The notes under the pieces are model-generated. The model searched no databases, had not been told where the DNA came from, and saw only the letters and a program-made list of their open reading frames with translations. The position numbers and the translations under genes are program-made. From positions 1 through 14,557 of the forward strand of contig JAAENB010000440.1 of the NCBI GenBank assembly GCA_024224995.1: DNA of 14,557 nucleotides, given 5' to 3'. Shown one piece after another: positions 13,376-14,557 of the stretch. The stretch's first letter is position 1. Each line of letters begins with the position of its first letter. Source of the stretch: a bacterium. Lineage in GTDB: Bacteria; Spirochaetota; UBA4802; UBA5550.

Positions 13376-14290
13376 TTATTCGTTGCCTTTGATATCACCC
13401 CACCATTGGTCATGCCCGGGAATTGGATATATTACATTCTCCATCTGGTTTTTGTATAATGACTCTTTTGTATTGCCTAAAGATTCTCTTACAAAATCCC
13501 TGGCATAAATAGTATTCCACCGGTTCATTGCCAGGTCGCGTCCGTCTAACTCAGGAATCTTCTTAGTAACCAGGGAAGGTTCGAATAGATAGTTCTTAAC
13601 ATCACTCGGTCCTTCCAGCCTCGCTTCAATTCCCCATTCAACAACGGCATATATTTGGCCTGACTCTATATTCATTATGGAAATCAAAAAATGTAAACGG
13701 TACATTTTTTGATCTGGATTTATCTTTACCAACCTCATTAAGCTTGAATCGACCCTTGGACCATCCGACAAATGAGATGAGTTCAATTTGATCTTATAAT
13801 TTTTCAGAGTCGTTCCCTTAAGAATAACTGCTTGATCAAAAAACGGAGTGTTTTCACACTTTGTTCGATCGACACGAAAACCGTACACTGGTTCTGTTCG
13901 AAGAACAAAGTTCTTCTTATTATTTGAAAGCATATTAATTTCCTTCTCAAAGGTATACCAGTTGTTCTCATCTCCACTTCGAGCAACCTGCAGGAAGCCC
14001 CACGGTCCATCGACTTTATTATTCGGGTAAAAGTAACAACGACCTGTCGTCCCTTTGTATTCAAATTTAATTTTTCCATAGGTATTCTTGAATTTCCATG
14101 TTTTATTAATAGACTCTTTTCCGTCTATTGAAGGATATTTTTTTATTGCATTTATTCTTGTTAACTTGTCTCTTGGAGATCCCTTTGCATGTAAATCGGT
14201 GTAGACATAAATCCCCAAAAAAGCGACAGCGACTATTGCGAATAGACCATTTCGAAAAGTAATTTTTGATAGTATCTGATTAAGCTTCAT
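13376..14290 (-). CDS. Membrane-anchored or exported protein of unknown function (304 aa)
   Basis: I do not recognise this protein. A basic N-terminus and one hydrophobic helix (about 15-30, GLFAIVAVAFLGIYVY) suggest an inner-membrane anchor with the rest outside the cytoplasm; no lipobox or obvious cleavage site is seen. The remaining 270 residues are beta-rich with many aromatic residues (YGKIKFEYKG, RCYFYPN, NNWYTFEKEI). Two cysteines, Cys85 and Cys145, could pair. A helical C-terminal part (about 255-285) precedes a tail PGHDQWWGDI. The start is firm: ATG with GGAGAGG about 7 nt upstream. A good promoter lies 40-70 bp upstream, close to the IS66 end. The metallopeptidase gene follows on the same strand, so the two may work together. 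No enzyme motif is visible. Confidence 0.75.
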   Translation of the reverse strand: MKLNQILSKITFRNGLFAIVAVAFLGIYVYTDLHAKGSPRDKLTRINAIKKYPSIDGKESINKTWKFKNTYGKIKFEYKGTTGRCYFYPNNKVDGPWGFLQVARSGDENNWYTFEKEINMLSNNKKNFVLRTEPVYGFRVDRTKCENTPFFDQAVILKGTTLKNYKIKLNSSHLSDGPRVDSSLMRLVKINPDQKMYRLHFLISIMNIESGQIYAVVEWGIEARLEGPSDVKNYLFEPSLVTKKIPELDGRDLAMNRWNTIYARDFVRESLGNTKESLYKNQMENVIYPIPGHDQWWGDIKGNE

Positions 14291-14329
14291 TTTTAGCCTC
14301 TCCTATATTGTAGTTTTTTAATAAATTTA

Positions 14330-14358
14330 ACTTTAGGTGAGCTGTTCCCAAAAGTCAA
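14330..14358 (-). promoter_or_regulatory. Sigma70 promoter of the 304-aa membrane protein gene
   Basis: On the minus strand, TTGACT (14358-14353), exactly 17 bp, TAAAGT (14335-14330). Transcription would start near 14323. The insertion sequence ends 60 bp upstream of the -35 box, so the promoter core is intact but upstream control sites could have been displaced. Confidence 0.55.
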
Positions 14359-14463
14359 GATCATTTTGTACACCCGGGAAGAACAGGGAGATTTTTGGGG
14401 AAAATAGTTGACTCAAAGGTAAGCGTCAAAACAACCCCATCTTGCAATCCTGAAGGAAAACCT

Positions 14464-14495
14464 GTATCCTCCCTCTGTTAAAAAAAGGAGGATAC
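14464..14495 (+). promoter_or_regulatory. Hairpin that hides the tnpA ribosome site
   Basis: GTATCCTCC (14464-14472) and GGAGGATAC (14487-14495) form a perfect 9-bp stem with a 14-nt loop. The right arm is the tnpA ribosome site (AGGAGG). In long read-through transcripts the stem would block translation, a known way for insertion sequences to stay silent when transcribed from outside. Confidence 0.6.
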
Positions 14496-14496
14496 C

Positions 14497-14557
14497 ATGA
14501 AAAATTCAGAAACAACAAACAAGCGTCGTTCATTCTGGCAGACACATGTAGAGGCCC
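14497..14557 (+). CDS. tnpA: IS66-family accessory protein TnpA (first 20 codons only)
   Basis: The frame opens MKNSETTNKRRSFWQTHVEA and runs off the right edge. A short polar lead followed by FWQxHVEAW-like sequence matches the N-terminus of IS66-type TnpA, a small helix-turn-helix protein needed for transposition along with TnpB and the DDE transposase TnpC. The ribosome site AAGGAGG is ideal and 5 nt from the ATG, but it is buried in a hairpin. Only 20 residues are visible, so the call leans on the adjoining IS66 terminus. Confidence 0.72.
   Translation, partial: MKNSETTNKRRSFWQTHVEA

Larger units (their letters stand above)
14419..14557 (+). mobile_element. Left end of an IS66-family insertion sequence (continues beyond window)
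   Basis: The sequence GTAAGCGTCAAAACAACCCC starting at 14419 has the GTAAGCG terminus typical of IS66-family inverted repeats. Seventy-eight bp later a tnpA reading frame begins, the normal order for this family. IS66 elements make 8-bp target duplications, so ACTCAAAG (14411-14418) should recur just after the far end. Most of the element is outside the window. Confidence 0.75.

Noticed and set aside
14336..14418. Possible relic of a second insertion sequence left of IS66
   Set aside because: The stretch contains GTACACCCGGGAAG-like sequence and an imperfect inverted repeat, but I cannot match it to any known IS end.

Overview
The window looks like chromosomal DNA from a Gram-negative bacterium with a lot of signal transduction. 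A spirochaete is my best guess. It rests on the 7TM-DISM hybrid kinase with an LPGC lipobox, the receiver/SpoIIE-phosphatase protein, two helical proteins I cannot place, and a moderate GC content with AT-rich gaps. This is inference from gene style; no marker gene is present. No rRNA, tRNA or CRISPR array is visible.

Layout. Positions 1-3037 (-) hold most of a large sensor with a lipobox, a 7TM-DISM membrane region, a complete histidine kinase, a receiver and the start of a second kinase module that runs off the left edge. A divergent helical protein of unknown function follows (3208-4026, +). It converges on a two-gene minus-strand unit: an Lgt-like membrane protein with altered active-site positions (5735-6538) and, 9 nt downstream, a receiver-GAF-PP2C phosphatase (4076-5725). 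Further right on the minus strand come a small DUF4190-like membrane protein (6642-6938) with a full consensus sigma70 promoter and a 17-bp palindrome in its leader, a Cam-type gamma carbonic anhydrase (7146-7760) and an unrecognised 326-aa helical protein (7842-8822). Several of these have their own promoters, so this is a run of short units and not one operon.

A secreted M23 peptidase (8974-10053, +) converges on mnmH, tRNA 2-selenouridine synthase (10144-11181, -). The space between them is filled by a repeat whose far arm encodes the C-terminal tail of MnmH. A TPR protein (11328-11993, +) is divergent from mnmH and has a good promoter. A 354-bp gene-free stretch (11994-12347) holds a perfect 27-bp inverted repeat, flanking 21-nt direct repeats and further palindromes. 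Two exported or membrane-anchored proteins follow on the minus strand: a lethal-factor-like zinc metallopeptidase (12348-13268) and an unknown membrane-anchored protein (13376-14290). The window ends in the left end of an IS66-family insertion sequence (from 14419) with the first 20 codons of tnpA.

How the genes relate. The hybrid kinase and the phosphatase are typical nodes of a sensory network and share receiver chemistry, but they are separated by a convergent gene and nothing shows that they pair. M23, Lgt-like and metallopeptidase genes point to work at the envelope. I found no convincing undescribed multigene system. The most unusual signals are the repeat-rich 3' regions at 10053-10200 and 11994-12347, the altered Lgt-like protein, and the secreted metallopeptidase next to its unknown membrane neighbour.
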